Below are positions 27,172 through 39,078 of a stretch of DNA of 39,078 nt, piece after piece (the first letter of the stretch is position 1; every line of letters begins with the position of its first letter). The stretch covers positions 1 to 39,078 of the forward strand of contig JAPHTQ010000016.1 in NCBI GenBank assembly GCA_026196275.1, read 5' to 3'. Both the position numbers and the translations under genes were made by a program. This DNA comes from Gammaproteobacteria bacterium (GTDB taxonomy: Bacteria; Pseudomonadota; Gammaproteobacteria; Thiohalomonadales; Thiohalomonadaceae). The notes beneath the pieces are model-generated. The model was not told the DNA's origin, did not search any database, and saw only the letters and a program-made list of their open reading frames with translations.

Positions 27172-28131
27172 ATGAACCTGAATTTTCTCGAATTTGAGCA
27201 ACCCATCGCCGAACTGGAGGCGAAGATCGAGGAGCTGCGTTACGTGGGCGACGATGCGGAGATCAATATCAGCGAGGAGATCGCGCGCCTGCAGGCCAAG
27301 AGCAAGAGTCTGACCAAGTCGCTCTTCTCCAATCTCAACGCCTGGCAGATCTCCCAGCTGGCACGCCATCCACAGCGCCCCTATACCCAGGACTATATCG
27401 ATGCCCTGTTCAGCGACTTCGAGGAGCTGCACGGCGATCGCGCCTTTGCCGACGACAGTGCCATTATCGGCGGTGTGGCACGGCTTGAGGGCAAACCGGT
27501 GATGGTGATCGGCCACCAGAAGGGACGCGATACCAAGGAGAAGGTAGAGCGCAATTTTGGTATGCCCCGTCCTGAGGGCTACCGCAAGGCGCTGCGACTG
27601 ATGCAGATGGCCGAGCGCTTCAAACTGCCGATCATGACCTTCATCGACACCCCCGGCGCCTATCCCGGCGTGGGTGCCGAGGAGCGCGGCCAGTCCGAGG
27701 CGATCGCCCGCAACCTGCTGGAGATGTCCAAGCTTAGAACGCCGATCATCTGTACCGTGATCGGCGAGGGCGGCTCTGGCGGTGCGCTGGCCATCGGTGT
27801 TGGCGATCGGGTGATGATGCTGCAGTACAGCACCTACTCGGTGATCTCCCCCGAGGGCTGCGCCTCCATTCTGTGGAAGAGCGCGGAGAAGGCCTCCGAC
27901 GCGGCCGAGGCACTGGGGATCACCTCGGAGCGGCTCAAGGAGCTGGGCCTCATCGACCACATCATCCCCGAACCGCTGGGTGGTGCCCACCGCGATGTTG
28001 AGGCGATGACCTCCAATGTCAAACAGGCGCTGCTGGACAAGCTTGACGAGCTGAGTCGCCTCGATACCGAACAGCTGCTGGCAAAACGCTACGAACGGCT
28101 GATGTCCTTCGGCAATTTCGAGAAAAAATAA
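27172..28131 (+). CDS. accA: Acetyl-CoA carboxylase carboxyltransferase subunit alpha
   Basis: With AccD, transfers the carboxyl group from biotin to acetyl-CoA to make malonyl-CoA, the first step in fatty acid synthesis. It is 319 aa (E. coli 319), beginning [19 protein letters not shown]. The crotonase-fold core shows [25 protein letters not shown] (about 156-180) and [15 protein letters not shown] (about 199-213), which form the acyl-CoA and oxyanion sites. The start at 27172 has a weak ribosome binding site; the open frame extends upstream into the repeat region but that part is not family-like. dnaE-accA order is conserved in gammaproteobacteria. Confidence 0.97.
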   Translation: MNLNFLEFEQPIAELEAKIEELRYVGDDAEINISEEIARLQAKSKSLTKSLFSNLNAWQISQLARHPQRPYTQDYIDALFSDFEELHGDRAFADDSAIIGGVARLEGKPVMVIGHQKGRDTKEKVERNFGMPRPEGYRKALRLMQMAERFKLPIMTFIDTPGAYPGVGAEERGQSEAIARNLLEMSKLRTPIICTVIGEGGSGGALAIGVGDRVMMLQYSTYSVISPEGCASILWKSAEKASDAAEALGITSERLKELGLIDHIIPEPLGGAHRDVEAMTSNVKQALLDKLDELSRLDTEQLLAKRYERLMSFGNFEKK

Positions 28132-28136
28132 AACCC

Positions 28137-28399
28137 TTAACGCAAAGGACGCAGAGGCGCAGAGATCGCAAAGGCTATTATTGCTGGCGGTTTAGTTGTA
28201 GGCCACGTTGCGCAGCTACGTGGCAACATCGCGGTTTGGAGGGATGCCAGGTAGCCAGTGGGGCGTTACGGGTATTGCGGTTTTTTTATCGTCGGTGTGC
28301 CATCGGTCTTCCGGGTGTTGGTGTGGCGGCAACCTGGCCTACGCGCTTGCAGCTACCATTTCCTTCACGTCTTTTGTGTCTTTGCGCCCTTTGCGTTTA
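28137..28399. repeat. Composite nested inverted-repeat element D (accA/tilS spacer)
   Basis: The outer arms are 28137-28174 (TTAACGCAAAGGACGCAGAGG...) and 28360-28399 (...TTTGCGCCCTTTGCGTTTA). A second inverted repeat is nested: GTAGGCCACGTTGC (28198-28211) matches the reverse complement of GCAACCTGGCCTAC (28329-28342) at 13 of 14 positions. A third stem GCCACGT/ACGTGGC (28202-28208 with 28218-28224) overlaps the nested left arm. The element begins 5 nt after the accA stop and ends 20 nt before tilS, so it is nearly the whole 288-nt spacer. No gene is seen in it. Confidence 0.88.
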
Positions 28400-28419
28400 C
28401 AGTTTTTTAAGGTTTAACC

Positions 28420-29785
28420 ATGCCGCAGTCGCTTCGGCAGCACCTCCTCGACACCCTGGCGGGGCTGCCTGCTCCCACGCGCTACTGGGTCGCCTTCAGC
28501 GGTGGCCTCGATTCCACGGTTTTGCTTCACCTGATGGCGGGATTGCGCCGTGAGCTTGGTGCTGAGCTGTACGCGCTGCATGTCGATCATGGTCTGTCGG
28601 GTAACGCCGAACAGTGGTCGGCACAGTGCCGTGTTTTTGCTGAGTCTCTCGGGGTGCCGTTGCGGGTCGAGTCGGTGAAGGTCAGCGACAGGAAGGAGAA
28701 GGGGCTGGAGGCGGCGGCCCGCAAGGCGCGCTACAGGGTGTTCAGGCAGGTGCTCGGTGACGGGGAGGTCCTGCTCTGTGCCCATCACCGTGATGACCAG
28801 GTGGAGACACTGTTACTGCAGCTGCTGCGCGGAGGCGGGGTGCGCGGCCTGGCGGCGATGCCGCCGCAGCGCCCATTGGGCCGGGGTGTGCTGGTGCGAC
28901 CGCTGCTGGAGATGAATCGGCAGAGTCTCAGGCACTACGCCCTGGAGCATGAGCTGGGGTGGATCGATGATCCGAGCAATTTCGATACCTCGCTGGAGCG
29001 CAACTACCTACGCCACACCCTGTTGCCGCAACTGACGGAGCGCCGGGCCGGAGTGCGCGAGGTGCTGGCCCGCAGCGCCGGCCACTTTGCCGAGAGCGCC
29101 CGTTTGCTCGATGAGTTGGCGATGATGGACCGCAAACAGGCCGATGCCGGTGGGAATCGGCTCCGCGCGGCGACACTGAAGGGGCTTTCCCCCGCACGCT
29201 GTCGTAACCTGCTGCGTTTTCATGTCCGTCAGCTGGGCTTGTCGGTGCCCGCACACAAACATTTGCAACGTATTCTCGATGAGGTGCTGCCGGCGGCGGC
29301 GGATGCGGAGCCGCTGGTAGGCTGGCCCGGGGCGGAGGTCCGGCGTTACCGTGATTGGCTCTATTTCATGTTGCCCCTTGCCCCCCTGACTGACAAATCG
29401 CTCAGGCTGCCCTGGGATGGTGTATCGGCACTGGTATTGCCGCAGGGTCTGGGGCGTTTGACGCCGTTGCGGTGCCGGGGAGAGGGGGTGGATAACGCCC
29501 TGCTGGTGGGGAGAGAGTGCGAAGTGCGCCTGCGCCAGGGTGGGGAGCGGCTCAGATTGCCCGGAAGGGACGGCCACCACGCCCTGAAGAAGCTCTATCA
29601 AGAGGCCGGGGTGCCGCCATGGGAGCGGGAGCGGCGACCGCTGCTCTATGTTGATGGAGCACTGGCTCAGGTCGCGGGACTTTGGACCGCGGCAGAATAC
29701 AGTGTGGCAGCCGGTAAAGAGGGTCTCCGGCTCCAGTGGCAGCCATTAGCCATTGAAAAAGAAGAGCAAAACGACGACAATCACA

Positions 29786-29793
<8 letters not shown>
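28420..29793 (+). CDS. tilS: tRNA(Ile)-lysidine synthetase
   Basis: Converts cytidine 34 of tRNA-Ile(CAU) to lysidine so that it reads AUA. It is 457 aa (E. coli 432). The PP-loop SGGLDST at 27-33 is intact, followed by ALHVDHGL (about 51-58) and CAHHRDDQVETLLLQLLRGGG (about 121-141), the classic TilS signatures. The C-terminal TilS domain with GRDGHHALKKLYQEAGVPPWERERRPLLY is complete. Repeat element D lies directly upstream, and AAGG close to the start serves as ribosome binding site. An overlapping 40-codon frame links its stop to pyrG. Confidence 0.96.
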
Positions 29794-31535
<1,742 letters not shown>

Positions 31536-31536
<1 letters not shown>

Positions 31537-32375
31537 TGAAACTCTGTGGTTTTGAGGCCGGTCTCCGCCAGCCGCTGTTTCTGATCGCCGGTCCCTGTGT
31601 CATTGAGAGTGAACAGCTGGTGCTCGATACCGCCGGCGAGTTGCAATCGATCTGTAACGAACTGGGGATAAACTTCATCTTCAAGTCCTCCTTCGACAAG
31701 GCCAACCGTACCTCCACCAGCAGCTTCCGAGGTCCGGGACTGGAACAGGGGCTGGCCATTCTGGAGAAGGTGAAACAGCAACTCGGCCTGCCGGTGCTGA
31801 CCGACGTGCATGAGGATACCCCGCTGGGCGAGGTGGCCTCGGTGGTGGATGTGTTGCAGACCCCCGCCTTCCTCTGCCGCCAGACCAATTTCATCCAGCA
31901 GGTGGCGCGCCAGGGCAAGCCGGTGAACATTAAAAAGGGGCAGTTTCTCGCTCCGTGGGATATGGCCAATGTGGTGGAGAAGGCGCGTGCGGTGGGTAAC
32001 GAGCAGATCATGGTCTGCGAGCGCGGCGTCTCCTTCGGCTATAATGCGTTGATCAGCGACATGCGCGGCCTGGCGGTAATGCGTGAGACCGGCTGCCCGG
32101 TAGTCTTCGATGCCACCCACTCGGTACAGCAGCCAGGAGGTCTCGGCGGCCGCTCCGGCGGGCAGCGCGAGTTCGTCCCGGTGCTGGCGCGTGCGGCGGT
32201 GGCCAGCGGCATCGCCGGTCTGTTCATGGAGACCCACCCGGACCCGGACAAGGGACTCTCGGACGGCCCCAATATGTGGCCGCTGGCTAAGATGAAACCC
32301 CTGCTCACCACTCTCAAAGCCGTGGATGAGGTGGTTAAGGCGCAGGGGTTTATCGAGCAGGAGCTGAGTTTATAG
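31536..32375 (+). CDS. kdsA: 3-deoxy-8-phosphooctulonate synthase (KDO8P synthase)
   Basis: Condenses arabinose 5-phosphate with phosphoenolpyruvate to give KDO 8-phosphate, a precursor of lipopolysaccharide core. It is 279 aa. Family motifs are [11 protein letters not shown] (about 16-26), [12 protein letters not shown] (about 50-61), PAFLCRQT and the C-terminal [21 protein letters not shown]. It is translationally coupled to pyrG (TAATG) and precedes eno by 89 nt. Its presence shows a Gram-negative outer membrane with KDO-containing LPS. Confidence 0.98.
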
Positions 32376-32404
32376 GTAGCGAATAGCGCTGGTTAGGTAG
32401 CTGA

Positions 32405-33772
<1,368 letters not shown>

Positions 33773-33789
33773 GCGGTACAACCGCCCGC

Positions 33790-33826
33790 AACAGGCCCGG
33801 TCAGCCGCAGGTTGCCCGGGCCTGTT
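33790..33826 (+). terminator. Hairpin between eno and ftsB (weak terminator or attenuator)
   Basis: AACAGGCCCGG (33790-33800) pairs perfectly with CCGGGCCTGTT (33816-33826). Only three T in a row follow, so termination may be partial. It ends 9 nt before the ftsB start and could reduce read-through from eno. Confidence 0.55.
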
Positions 33827-33835
33827 TGGTTCTGA

Positions 33836-34111
33836 ATGATGAGATGGCTTACCACACTACTGTTTGCCCTGTTACTGGTACTGCAATACCAACTGTGGTT
33901 CGGTAACGGTGGGCTGTTGCGCGTCTGGCAGATGGATGCGCGGGTGAAGCAACAAAAGCAAGAGAACAGCCAGCTGGATGAACGGAACAAGGCCCTTGAG
34001 GCCGAAGTGCGCGATCTTAAACAGGGTCTGGAGGCGCTCGAAGAGCGCGCTCGCTCCGATCTTGGCATGATCAAAAAGGACGAGACATTCTTCCAGGTCG
34101 TGGAAGAATGA
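33836..34111 (+). CDS. ftsB: Cell division protein FtsB
   Basis: Small bitopic inner-membrane protein that joins FtsL and FtsQ in the divisome. It is 91 aa (E. coli 103). One N-terminal membrane helix (about 3-20, WLTTLLFALLLVLQYQLWF) is followed by a periplasmic coiled coil (KQQKQENSQLDERNKALEAE). The conserved EERARSDLGMIKKDETFF matches the family C-terminus. A second ATG directly follows the first, so the start could be one codon later. It sits upstream of ispD as in E. coli, with repeat element E filling the spacer. Confidence 0.94.
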   Translation: MMRWLTTLLFALLLVLQYQLWFGNGGLLRVWQMDARVKQQKQENSQLDERNKALEAEVRDLKQGLEALEERARSDLGMIKKDETFFQVVEE

Positions 34112-34112
34112 T

Positions 34113-34298
34113 CTCACCGCAAAGGCGCAAAGAAGGCAAAGGGTTTAATTGAACAAGGCATACTTACAGTGTCAGTTTCTCGCCCCAACTGGCCCGGTCC
34201 AACCCAGGCAGGGAAACATTAAACCGATGACTGGCATCTTTGTATACCTATGAAGATGTTTCCTTGCGGCCTCTGCGTCTTTGCGCCTTTGCGTTGAA
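34113..34298. repeat. CGCAAAG inverted-repeat element E (ftsB/ispD spacer)
   Basis: The left arm 34113-34143 (CTCACCGCAAAGGCGCAAAG...) pairs with the right arm 34262-34298 (...CTTTGCGCCTTTGCGTTGAA). The centre is about 118 nt and includes CATCTT/AAGATG pairing near 34233-34256. The element begins 1 nt after the ftsB stop and ends 17 nt before the ispD ATG. Confidence 0.9.
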
Positions 34299-34315
34299 GG
34301 GGGTTTAGCAAACAA

Positions 34316-35014
34316 ATGACTGGCAATCTGAAATTCTGGGCGGTCATTCCGGCGGCCGGGGTCGGCAAACGGATGCAGGCGGATCGGCCGAAGCAGTACC
34401 TCGAACTGCACGGCAGGACGGTGCTGGAGCATACCCTGATGCGCTTTCTCGACCATCCGCAGATTACCGGAGTGGTGGTGGCGCTCACCGACGGTGATCC
34501 CTACTGGCAGAGATTGGCGCTGTCCCATCCAAAGCTGATGAGTGCTCCCGGTGGCGAAGAGCGCTGTCACTCGGTACTCAACGCCTTGCAAGTGCTGCAA
34601 CAGCGTGCCACAGAGAGCGACTGGGTGTTGGTCCACGATGCGGCGCGCCCCTGCCTGCGGAGAGAGGATGTTGATCGGTTGATCGCCGCACTGACCGACC
34701 ATCCGGTGGGCGGACTGCTCGGCCTGCCGGTGGCCGACACCATGAAACGCACCGACGCGGAGGATACCGTGCTCGAAACCGTACCCAGGGACAACCTGTG
34801 GCGCGCCCTGACGCCGCAGATGTTCCGCCTTGGCGAGCTGGCACAGGCGCTGGAGAGTGCGCTGAAAAAGGGCCAGCTGGTGACCGACGAGGCCTCGGCG
34901 ATGGAACTGGCCGGCAAGGCGCCGAAGATGGTCGAAGGCCACGGCGACAACATCAAGATCACCCGCCCGCAGGACCTGCGCCTGGCGGAGCTCTACCTGG
35001 CTGAGCAGGATTGA
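34316..35014 (+). CDS. ispD: 2-C-methyl-D-erythritol 4-phosphate cytidylyltransferase
   Basis: Third enzyme of the non-mevalonate (MEP) isoprenoid pathway; joins methylerythritol phosphate with CTP. It is 232 aa. The nucleotide-binding signature [20 protein letters not shown] (about 8-27) is complete. [11 protein letters not shown] (about 104-114) and the C-terminal [16 protein letters not shown] are conserved. Repeat elements E and F flank it on both sides, so each junction of the ftsB-ispD-ispF unit carries one. Confidence 0.97.
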   Translation: MTGNLKFWAVIPAAGVGKRMQADRPKQYLELHGRTVLEHTLMRFLDHPQITGVVVALTDGDPYWQRLALSHPKLMSAPGGEERCHSVLNALQVLQQRATESDWVLVHDAARPCLRREDVDRLIAALTDHPVGGLLGLPVADTMKRTDAEDTVLETVPRDNLWRALTPQMFRLGELAQALESALKKGQLVTDEASAMELAGKAPKMVEGHGDNIKITRPQDLRLAELYLAEQD

Positions 35015-35022
35015 AAACCTGA

Positions 35023-35263
35023 TTCACCGCAAAGGCGCGAAGAACGCAAAGGAAAACCCACTTTATGGCCACGGAATACACGGAATGCGCGGAAGAAGGA
35101 TGTTTGCATTATTTCGTGACTTTCCCGTATCAGCCTATACCTGAAGAATTGTGAATATGGATTCCTGTCATTCACTGGAATGACGATGACAACATTACTT
35201 ACGTCCGTGTGTTCCGTGGCCATTGATTTTTTTCCTTTGCGTACTTTGCGCCTTTGCGGTGAA
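35023..35263. repeat. Composite nested inverted-repeat element F (ispD/ispF spacer)
   Basis: The outer arms 35023-35052 and 35234-35263 match at 28 of 30 positions (TTCACCGCAAAGGCGC...). Nested inside, TGGCCACGGAATACACGGA (from 35066) pairs with a right arm at 35201-35222 (...GTGTGTTCCGTGGCCAT). At the centre is a third perfect stem, GTCATTC-ACTG-GAATGAC (35167-35184). The element begins 8 nt after the ispD stop and ends 23 nt before ispF. No gene lies in this 272-nt spacer. Confidence 0.93.
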
Positions 35264-35286
35264 ATGTTTTTTACAGGGGTAATTAG

Positions 35287-35757
35287 ATGAGAATCGGACA
35301 CGGCTACGACGTACACGCTTTTACTGCGGGTGACCATATCGTCCTCGGCGGGGTGCGCATTGCGCATAGCCACGCCTTTGCCGCGCACTCGGACGGCGAC
35401 GTGCTGATCCACGCCCTGTGCGATGCGCTGCTCGGTGCGGCGGCGCTGGGCGATATCGGCCGCCACTTTCCCGACAGCAGCGCCGAGTTCGAGAACATCG
35501 ACAGCCGCATCCTGCTGCGCCGGGTGGTGGAACTGCTGCATCACCACGGCTACCGCCTCGGCAACGCCGACATGACGATCATCGCCCAGGCGCCGAAGCT
35601 TGCGCCGCATATCGAGGCGATGCGGGTCAACCTGGCCGCCGACCTGCAGGCCGTACTGGATCAGGTCAACGTCAAGGCAACCACCACCGAGAAGCTGGGT
35701 TTTGCCGGGCGCGAGGAGGGGATCGCCGCACACGCCGTGGTCCTGCTGAGACGATGA
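35287..35757 (+). CDS. ispF: 2-C-methyl-D-erythritol 2,4-cyclodiphosphate synthase
   Basis: MEP pathway enzyme that forms the cyclic diphosphate and releases CMP. It is 156 aa and trimeric in the family. Metal ligands Asp8 and His10 lie in GHGYDVHAF, with the third His in [30 protein letters not shown] and the C-terminal [20 protein letters not shown] are present. AGGGG precedes the ATG just outside repeat element F. The stop overlaps the truD start by 4 nt (ATGA). Confidence 0.97.
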   Translation: MRIGHGYDVHAFTAGDHIVLGGVRIAHSHAFAAHSDGDVLIHALCDALLGAAALGDIGRHFPDSSAEFENIDSRILLRRVVELLHHHGYRLGNADMTIIAQAPKLAPHIEAMRVNLAADLQAVLDQVNVKATTTEKLGFAGREEGIAAHAVVLLRR

Positions 35758-36824
35758 GCGATCCCGGTTTTCCCCTGCCCGAGGGCCTGCAGCTCGACTG
35801 GGCCTACGCCCTCGGCGAGCCGCGTTGCCGCGGCGTGATCCGCACCGTGCCCGAGGATTTCATCGTCGAGGAGGAGATCGGTTTTTCACCCGACGGCGAT
35901 GGCCATCACGCCTGGCTGCACATCCGCAAACGTAATACCAACACCGAGTGGCTGGCGCGCGAGCTGGCCGCGCTGGCCGATGTACCGCTCGGCGAGGTCG
36001 GCTATGCCGGGCTCAAGGACCGCCATGCGGTGACCAGTCAGGTCTTTACCGTCAACCTCTCCGGCAAGGCCGAGCCCGACTGGCAGCAGCTCACATCTGA
36101 CGAAATCGCCTTTCTCGATATCGAACGCCACGGGCGCAAACTCAAGCGCGGCGCGCTGCGCGAGAACCGCTTCATCCTGACGCTGCGCGAGCTGCAGGGG
36201 GAGTGCGGCGATATCGAACAGCGGCTGCAGCGCATCGCTGCCGACGGCGTTCCCAACTATTTCGGCGAACAGCGTTTCGGCCACGACTTCGCCAACCTGG
36301 CGATGGCCGCGGCGATGTTCCGCGGCGAATGGCGTGAGAGCGTCCGTCACAAGCGCAGCCTCTACCTCTCGGCCGCACGCTCCTACCTGTTCAACAAGGT
36401 GCTCTCGGCCAGGGTGGCTGCCGGGAGCTGGCACCGGGCTCTGCCCGGTGAGTCGCTGATGCAGGAGGGTAGCACCAGTTGCTTCAGCGTGCGCCTCATC
36501 GGCAGCGATATCGAAAAACGGATTGAGGCCGGACAGCTTCACCCGACCGGCCCCCTATGGGGCAGGGGCAGGCCCACCAGCCTGGCCGATGCACTGGCGT
36601 TCGAGCTTCAGGTACTGGAGGGTGAGACGATGTGGAAGGCCGGCCTGGAGAGGGTGGGGATGGAGCAAGAGCGCCGCAGCCTGCGCCTGCCAGCCAGGAA
36701 ACTGCAGTGGCAGTGGCTCGATGCCGCGACCCTGCAACTGCAGTTCGCCCTGCCGCCCGGCGCCTACGCTACCAGCCTCCTGCGCGAGCTCGTCATCACC
36801 GCAAACGCCGCGTCCCACGGATAG
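35754..36824 (+). CDS. truD: tRNA pseudouridine(13) synthase TruD
   Basis: Makes pseudouridine 13 in tRNA-Glu. It is 356 aa from the ATG at 35754, which overlaps ispF by 4 nt; the frame stays open far upstream inside ispF but that part is not family-like. VPEDFIVEE (about 32-40) opens the conserved part. The catalytic Asp89 lies in [25 protein letters not shown] and [13 protein letters not shown] are further family signatures. The ispF-truD-surE-pcm order is conserved, here interrupted by the minus-strand smrA-like gene. Confidence 0.95.
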   Translation: MSDPGFPLPEGLQLDWAYALGEPRCRGVIRTVPEDFIVEEEIGFSPDGDGHHAWLHIRKRNTNTEWLARELAALADVPLGEVGYAGLKDRHAVTSQVFTVNLSGKAEPDWQQLTSDEIAFLDIERHGRKLKRGALRENRFILTLRELQGECGDIEQRLQRIAADGVPNYFGEQRFGHDFANLAMAAAMFRGEWRESVRHKRSLYLSAARSYLFNKVLSARVAAGSWHRALPGESLMQEGSTSCFSVRLIGSDIEKRIEAGQLHPTGPLWGRGRPTSLADALAFELQVLEGETMWKAGLERVGMEQERRSLRLPARKLQWQWLDAATLQLQFALPPGAYATSLLRELVITANAASHG

Positions 36825-36827
36825 AAT

Positions 36828-36852
36828 TCACCGCTGCGGTGAGATTTTCTTT
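36828..36852. terminator. Short palindrome between convergent truD and smrA
   Basis: TCACCGC-T-GCGGTGA (36828-36842) followed by GATTTTCTTT. The pairing and T-rich tail suit a small terminator for truD. The sequence also equals the outermost tips of the CGCAAAG elements (TTCACCGC...GCGGTGAA) joined with the middle missing. Confidence 0.5.
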
Positions 36853-36854
36853 GC

Positions 36855-37412
36855 TTAACGCCGAGCACGCCGCAGCAGGACGTAGACGGCGCCGGTGCCG
36901 CCGTCGACGGGGCGGGCGGAGCAAAAGGCCAGCACCTCGATGCGTTGACGCAGCCAGTTGTTGACCTTGCCCTTGAGTACCGGTTGTTTGTTGAGTGAGC
37001 CGTTGCCCTTGCCGTGGATGATGCGAACGGTCTTGATCTGTTGTGCCAGGGTCGTCTGCAGGAACGCGGAGAGGGCCTGGCGGGCCTCAGCGACACGCAT
37101 GCCGTGCAGATCCAGCTCGGCTCCTATGGCGTAGTGGCCGCGGCGCAGCTTGCGCAGCACACTGTGCTGCAGCCCTGCGCGGCAGTAGAAGAGTTCCTCG
37201 CCGGTCTCCAGTTCCGCAGGGTCGATATAGTCAGAGAGCATATCCTCCAGCACCCGCGCCTCGTCCTCTTCGGATAGCCTGGGATGGGGCGGCGGTGGAG
37301 GAGGCCGGGGCAGGATACGTTTTTGCGGCAATGGCTGGGCATCGGCCACCGCTGACCGGAACAGGGCCTTCTCCTCGTCACTGGGTTCGTGCTGTTTATG
37401 CTGTTTGCTCAT
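36855..37412 (-). CDS. smrA: Smr-domain protein, SmrA-like nuclease candidate
   Basis: 185 aa. The charged N-terminal part includes a proline run ([11 protein letters not shown], about 35-45). The conserved segment [20 protein letters not shown] (about 75-94) matches SmrA-type proteins. The Smr domain has the LDLHGM motif (about 100-105), HGKGNGSL near 139-146, and the C-terminal [19 protein letters not shown]. Smr domains cleave RNA or branched DNA; E. coli SmrB cuts mRNA at collided ribosomes, and SmrA's role is less clear. It is transcribed opposite to its neighbours, convergent with truD and divergent from surE. Confidence 0.88.
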   Translation of the reverse strand: MSKQHKQHEPSDEEKALFRSAVADAQPLPQKRILPRPPPPPPHPRLSEEDEARVLEDMLSDYIDPAELETGEELFYCRAGLQHSVLRKLRRGHYAIGAELDLHGMRVAEARQALSAFLQTTLAQQIKTVRIIHGKGNGSLNKQPVLKGKVNNWLRQRIEVLAFCSARPVDGGTGAVYVLLRRARR

Positions 37413-37468
37413 CGCCTTGTTCGTCGTTATCCCGTATCCTCGGGAGAGTTTAACATATCATTTTGGGC

Positions 37469-37498
37469 TTCATACCGACGTGTCCCCGCTGGTATAGT
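37469..37498 (+). promoter_or_regulatory. Probable surE promoter
   Basis: TTCATA (37469-37474) and TATAGT (37493-37498) are 18 nt apart, with an extended -10 TGG before the -10 box. It lies in the smrA/surE divergent spacer, about 55 nt before the surE start. A GCCGGC-AGT-GCCGGC stem (37525-37539) lies in the leader. Confidence 0.45.
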
Positions 37499-37553
37499 TG
37501 ACCGAGATGTCCACCAGGCAGCTGGCCGGCAGTGCCGGCTGCGAAAGATGATA

Positions 37554-38312
37554 ATGAAAATACTGATAAGTAATGATGATGGTTATTTGGCCCCTGGAAT
37601 CAATTGCCTGGCCGAACAGCTGAAACAAATTGCCGAGATTACCGTGGTTGCCCCGGAGCGGGATCGCAGCGGGGCCAGCAACTCCCTGACCCTGGATATC
37701 CCCCTGCGAGCACACCGGACACCCAATGGTTTCTACCGTGTCGACGGCACCCCGACCGACTGTGTCCATCTGGCCATTACCGGTATGCTCGATTATGAGC
37801 CCGATATGGTGGTTTCCGGCATCAATGCCGGGGCCAATCTCGGCGATGATGTGCTCTATTCGGGTACCGTTGCGGCGGCAATGGAGGGGCGTTTCCTTGG
37901 TCTGCCGGCAATCGCGGTATCACTCTGTGCCCGCTCCGGCCACCGCTTCAGCCACTATGAGACGGCTGCCGGGGTAGCGATCCAGCTGCTGCAACGGTTA
38001 CAGGAACACCCGCTGCCGACCGATACCATCCTTAATGTCAACGTGCCTGACCTGCCCCGGGAGCAGCTGCAGGGCTTTGAGGTGACCCGTCTGGGCCACC
38101 GCCACAAGGCCGAGGCGGTGATCAAGGATAACGACCCGCGCGGCCGGCCCATCTACTGGATCGGTCCTGCCGGTCTGGAGCAGGATGCAGGGCCGGGCAC
38201 CGATTTCAATGCCATCCGTGAACAGCGGGTCTCAGTTACCCCGTTGCAGGTGGACCTGACACGGCACAACCTGCTCGATAATCTTACCGAGTGGCTCAAC
38301 GGGATAGCTTGA
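37554..38312 (+). CDS. surE: 5'/3'-nucleotidase SurE
   Basis: Metal-dependent nucleoside monophosphate phosphatase linked to stationary-phase survival. It is 252 aa from the ATG at 37554 ([16 protein letters not shown]); an ATG at 37548 would add two residues. The metal site Asp8-Asp9 is in [19 protein letters not shown] (about 36-49) and the third motif [27 protein letters not shown] (about 86-112, with its Asn ligand) are complete. pcm starts 4 nt downstream, the classical surE-pcm stress pair. Confidence 0.97.
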   Translation: MKILISNDDGYLAPGINCLAEQLKQIAEITVVAPERDRSGASNSLTLDIPLRAHRTPNGFYRVDGTPTDCVHLAITGMLDYEPDMVVSGINAGANLGDDVLYSGTVAAAMEGRFLGLPAIAVSLCARSGHRFSHYETAAGVAIQLLQRLQEHPLPTDTILNVNVPDLPREQLQGFEVTRLGHRHKAEAVIKDNDPRGRPIYWIGPAGLEQDAGPGTDFNAIREQRVSVTPLQVDLTRHNLLDNLTEWLNGIA

Positions 38313-38316
38313 AACG

Positions 38317-38982
38317 ATGATGCAGTCAGAGCAGTTTCTCGGTATTGGCATGACCTCTCAACGTACCCGGGAGCGGCTGGTGCAACGTTTGCTGGAGCGG
38401 GGAATCAGTGATCGTCGGGTGCTGGAGAGCATGCGCAGTGTGCCACGCCACCTGTTTGTCGACGAGGCGCTCTCCTCACGGGCCTATGAGGATACCGCAC
38501 TGCCTATCGGCAGCGGGCAGACGATTTCCCAGCCCTATGTGGTGGCACGGATGACCGAAGCGGTCCTGCAGTGCCGCCCGCGCAAGGTGTTGGAGGTGGG
38601 GACCGGCTGCGGCTATCAGACGGCAGTGCTGGCCAGTCTGGGGCTTGAGGTGTTCAGCATTGAGCGCATCGGCGCGTTGTATGAGAAGGCGCGCCGCAAC
38701 CTGAGCCGGGTCAAGCTCAGTCATGTGCGACTGCGCCATGGCGATGGTTATCAGGGGTGGAAGGCCCAGGCACCGTTTGATGCCATCCTTGTTGCAGCGG
38801 CGCCGGAAGAACTTCCCGAGGCCCTGCTGCAGCAGCTGGCTGAGGGAGGCTGCCTGATTATCCCGGTGGGAGGGGGAGGGGGGCAACAGCTGCTGAAGGT
38901 GACCCGTCAGGGCGAGCAGTTCAATCAGGAGGTGCTGGAGATGGTCAGCTTTGTACCCATGCTCTCCGGCGCACCACGTTAG
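38317..38982 (+). CDS. pcm: Protein-L-isoaspartate O-methyltransferase
   Basis: SAM-dependent repair enzyme that methylates isoaspartyl residues in aged proteins. It is 221 aa. [23 protein letters not shown] and [13 protein letters not shown] (about 68-80) are the family substrate-site motifs. The SAM-binding motif I is [16 protein letters not shown] (about 91-106), followed by GDGYQGW and [14 protein letters not shown]. Two consecutive ATG codons leave the start ambiguous by one residue. It follows surE by 4 nt. In many gammaproteobacteria nlpD and rpoS come next, which lies beyond this window. Confidence 0.97.
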   Translation: MMQSEQFLGIGMTSQRTRERLVQRLLERGISDRRVLESMRSVPRHLFVDEALSSRAYEDTALPIGSGQTISQPYVVARMTEAVLQCRPRKVLEVGTGCGYQTAVLASLGLEVFSIERIGALYEKARRNLSRVKLSHVRLRHGDGYQGWKAQAPFDAILVAAAPEELPEALLQQLAEGGCLIIPVGGGGGQQLLKVTRQGEQFNQEVLEMVSFVPMLSGAPR

Positions 38983-38999
38983 TGTAGTGTTTCATACTG

Positions 39000-39078
39000 A
39001 TTGGCGTTTTCAGAGGCCCGCAAATGCCCCAAGACAAGGCGCAGCCCGCAGGGAATGGCCCGCCCTTTTCAAGGGCTG
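39000..39078. other. Window-end intergenic sequence, possible repeat fragment
   Basis: No gene is visible after pcm. The stretch around 39031-39057 (AGACAAGGCGCAG...GCAGGGAATGG) looks like a dispersed intergenic repeat type. CAGCCC and GGGCTG at the very end could pair. The window cuts it, so this is only a hint. Confidence 0.25.

Noticed and set aside
26801-28399. Composite repeats considered as insertion sequences
   Set aside because: No transposase frame lies between the arms and no flanking target duplication is evident; at most they are non-autonomous.
35418-35753. Upstream extension of the truD frame by 112 codons
   Set aside because: It runs inside ispF in another frame, is Arg/Gly-rich, and the family starts at the ATG that overlaps the ispF stop.

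Overview
The window reads as ordinary housekeeping chromosome of a gammaproteobacterium. The gene orders tig-clpP-clpX-lon-hupB-ppiD, fabI next to a yejABEF-type transporter, rnhB-dnaE-accA-tilS, pyrG-kdsA-eno and ftsB-ispD-ispF-truD-surE-pcm are all well known from that class. The GC-rich coding style and the many dispersed repeats in the spacers would suit a Chromatiales-like or sulfur-oxidising lineage, but genus cannot be read from this sequence. There is no prophage, insertion sequence, CRISPR array or rRNA operon.

Layout. 1-1017: a heptamer tandem repeat at the edge, then a sigma-54 activator on the minus strand. 1258-8263: tRNA-Leu, then the protein-quality-control block (trigger factor, ClpP, ClpX, Lon), HU-beta, tRNA-Val, tRNA-Asp and a strong terminator. 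lon has a good heat-shock (sigma-32) promoter candidate. 8310-11513: the periplasmic folding factor PpiD and a dicarboxylate/glutamate symporter. 11518-13336, minus strand: an SH3-domain membrane protein, the decayed 3' end of a 2-oxoglutarate/Fe(II) oxygenase gene, and fabI. 13458-19354: a four-gene peptide ABC importer (yejA, B, E, F), with a membrane-anchored thioredoxin overlapping its end. 19770-23171: a DHH phosphoesterase, a Mut7-C RNase-like protein, RNase HII and an unfamiliar AAA+ ATPase. 23307-33772: dnaE, accA, tilS, pyrG, kdsA and eno (DNA replication, fatty acid, tRNA, CTP, KDO and glycolysis genes). 33836-38982: ftsB, ispD, ispF, truD, a minus-strand smrA-like gene, surE and pcm. 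nlpD and rpoS usually follow but lie beyond the window.

The most unusual structure is in the spacers. Six gaps between same-direction genes (yejA/yejB, yejE/yejF, dnaE/accA, accA/tilS, ftsB/ispD, ispD/ispF) are filled almost exactly by a long inverted repeat with arms built from CGCAAAG units. Each starts within 9 nt of the upstream stop codon, and five of six end 12-23 nt before the next start codon. Three of them carry a second, different inverted repeat nested inside. A lone arm precedes dnaE, and a possible collapsed tip pair lies between truD and smrA. No novel protein-based system stands out. The best protein-level leads are the orphan AAA+ protein beside dnaE and the overlapping nuclease trio.
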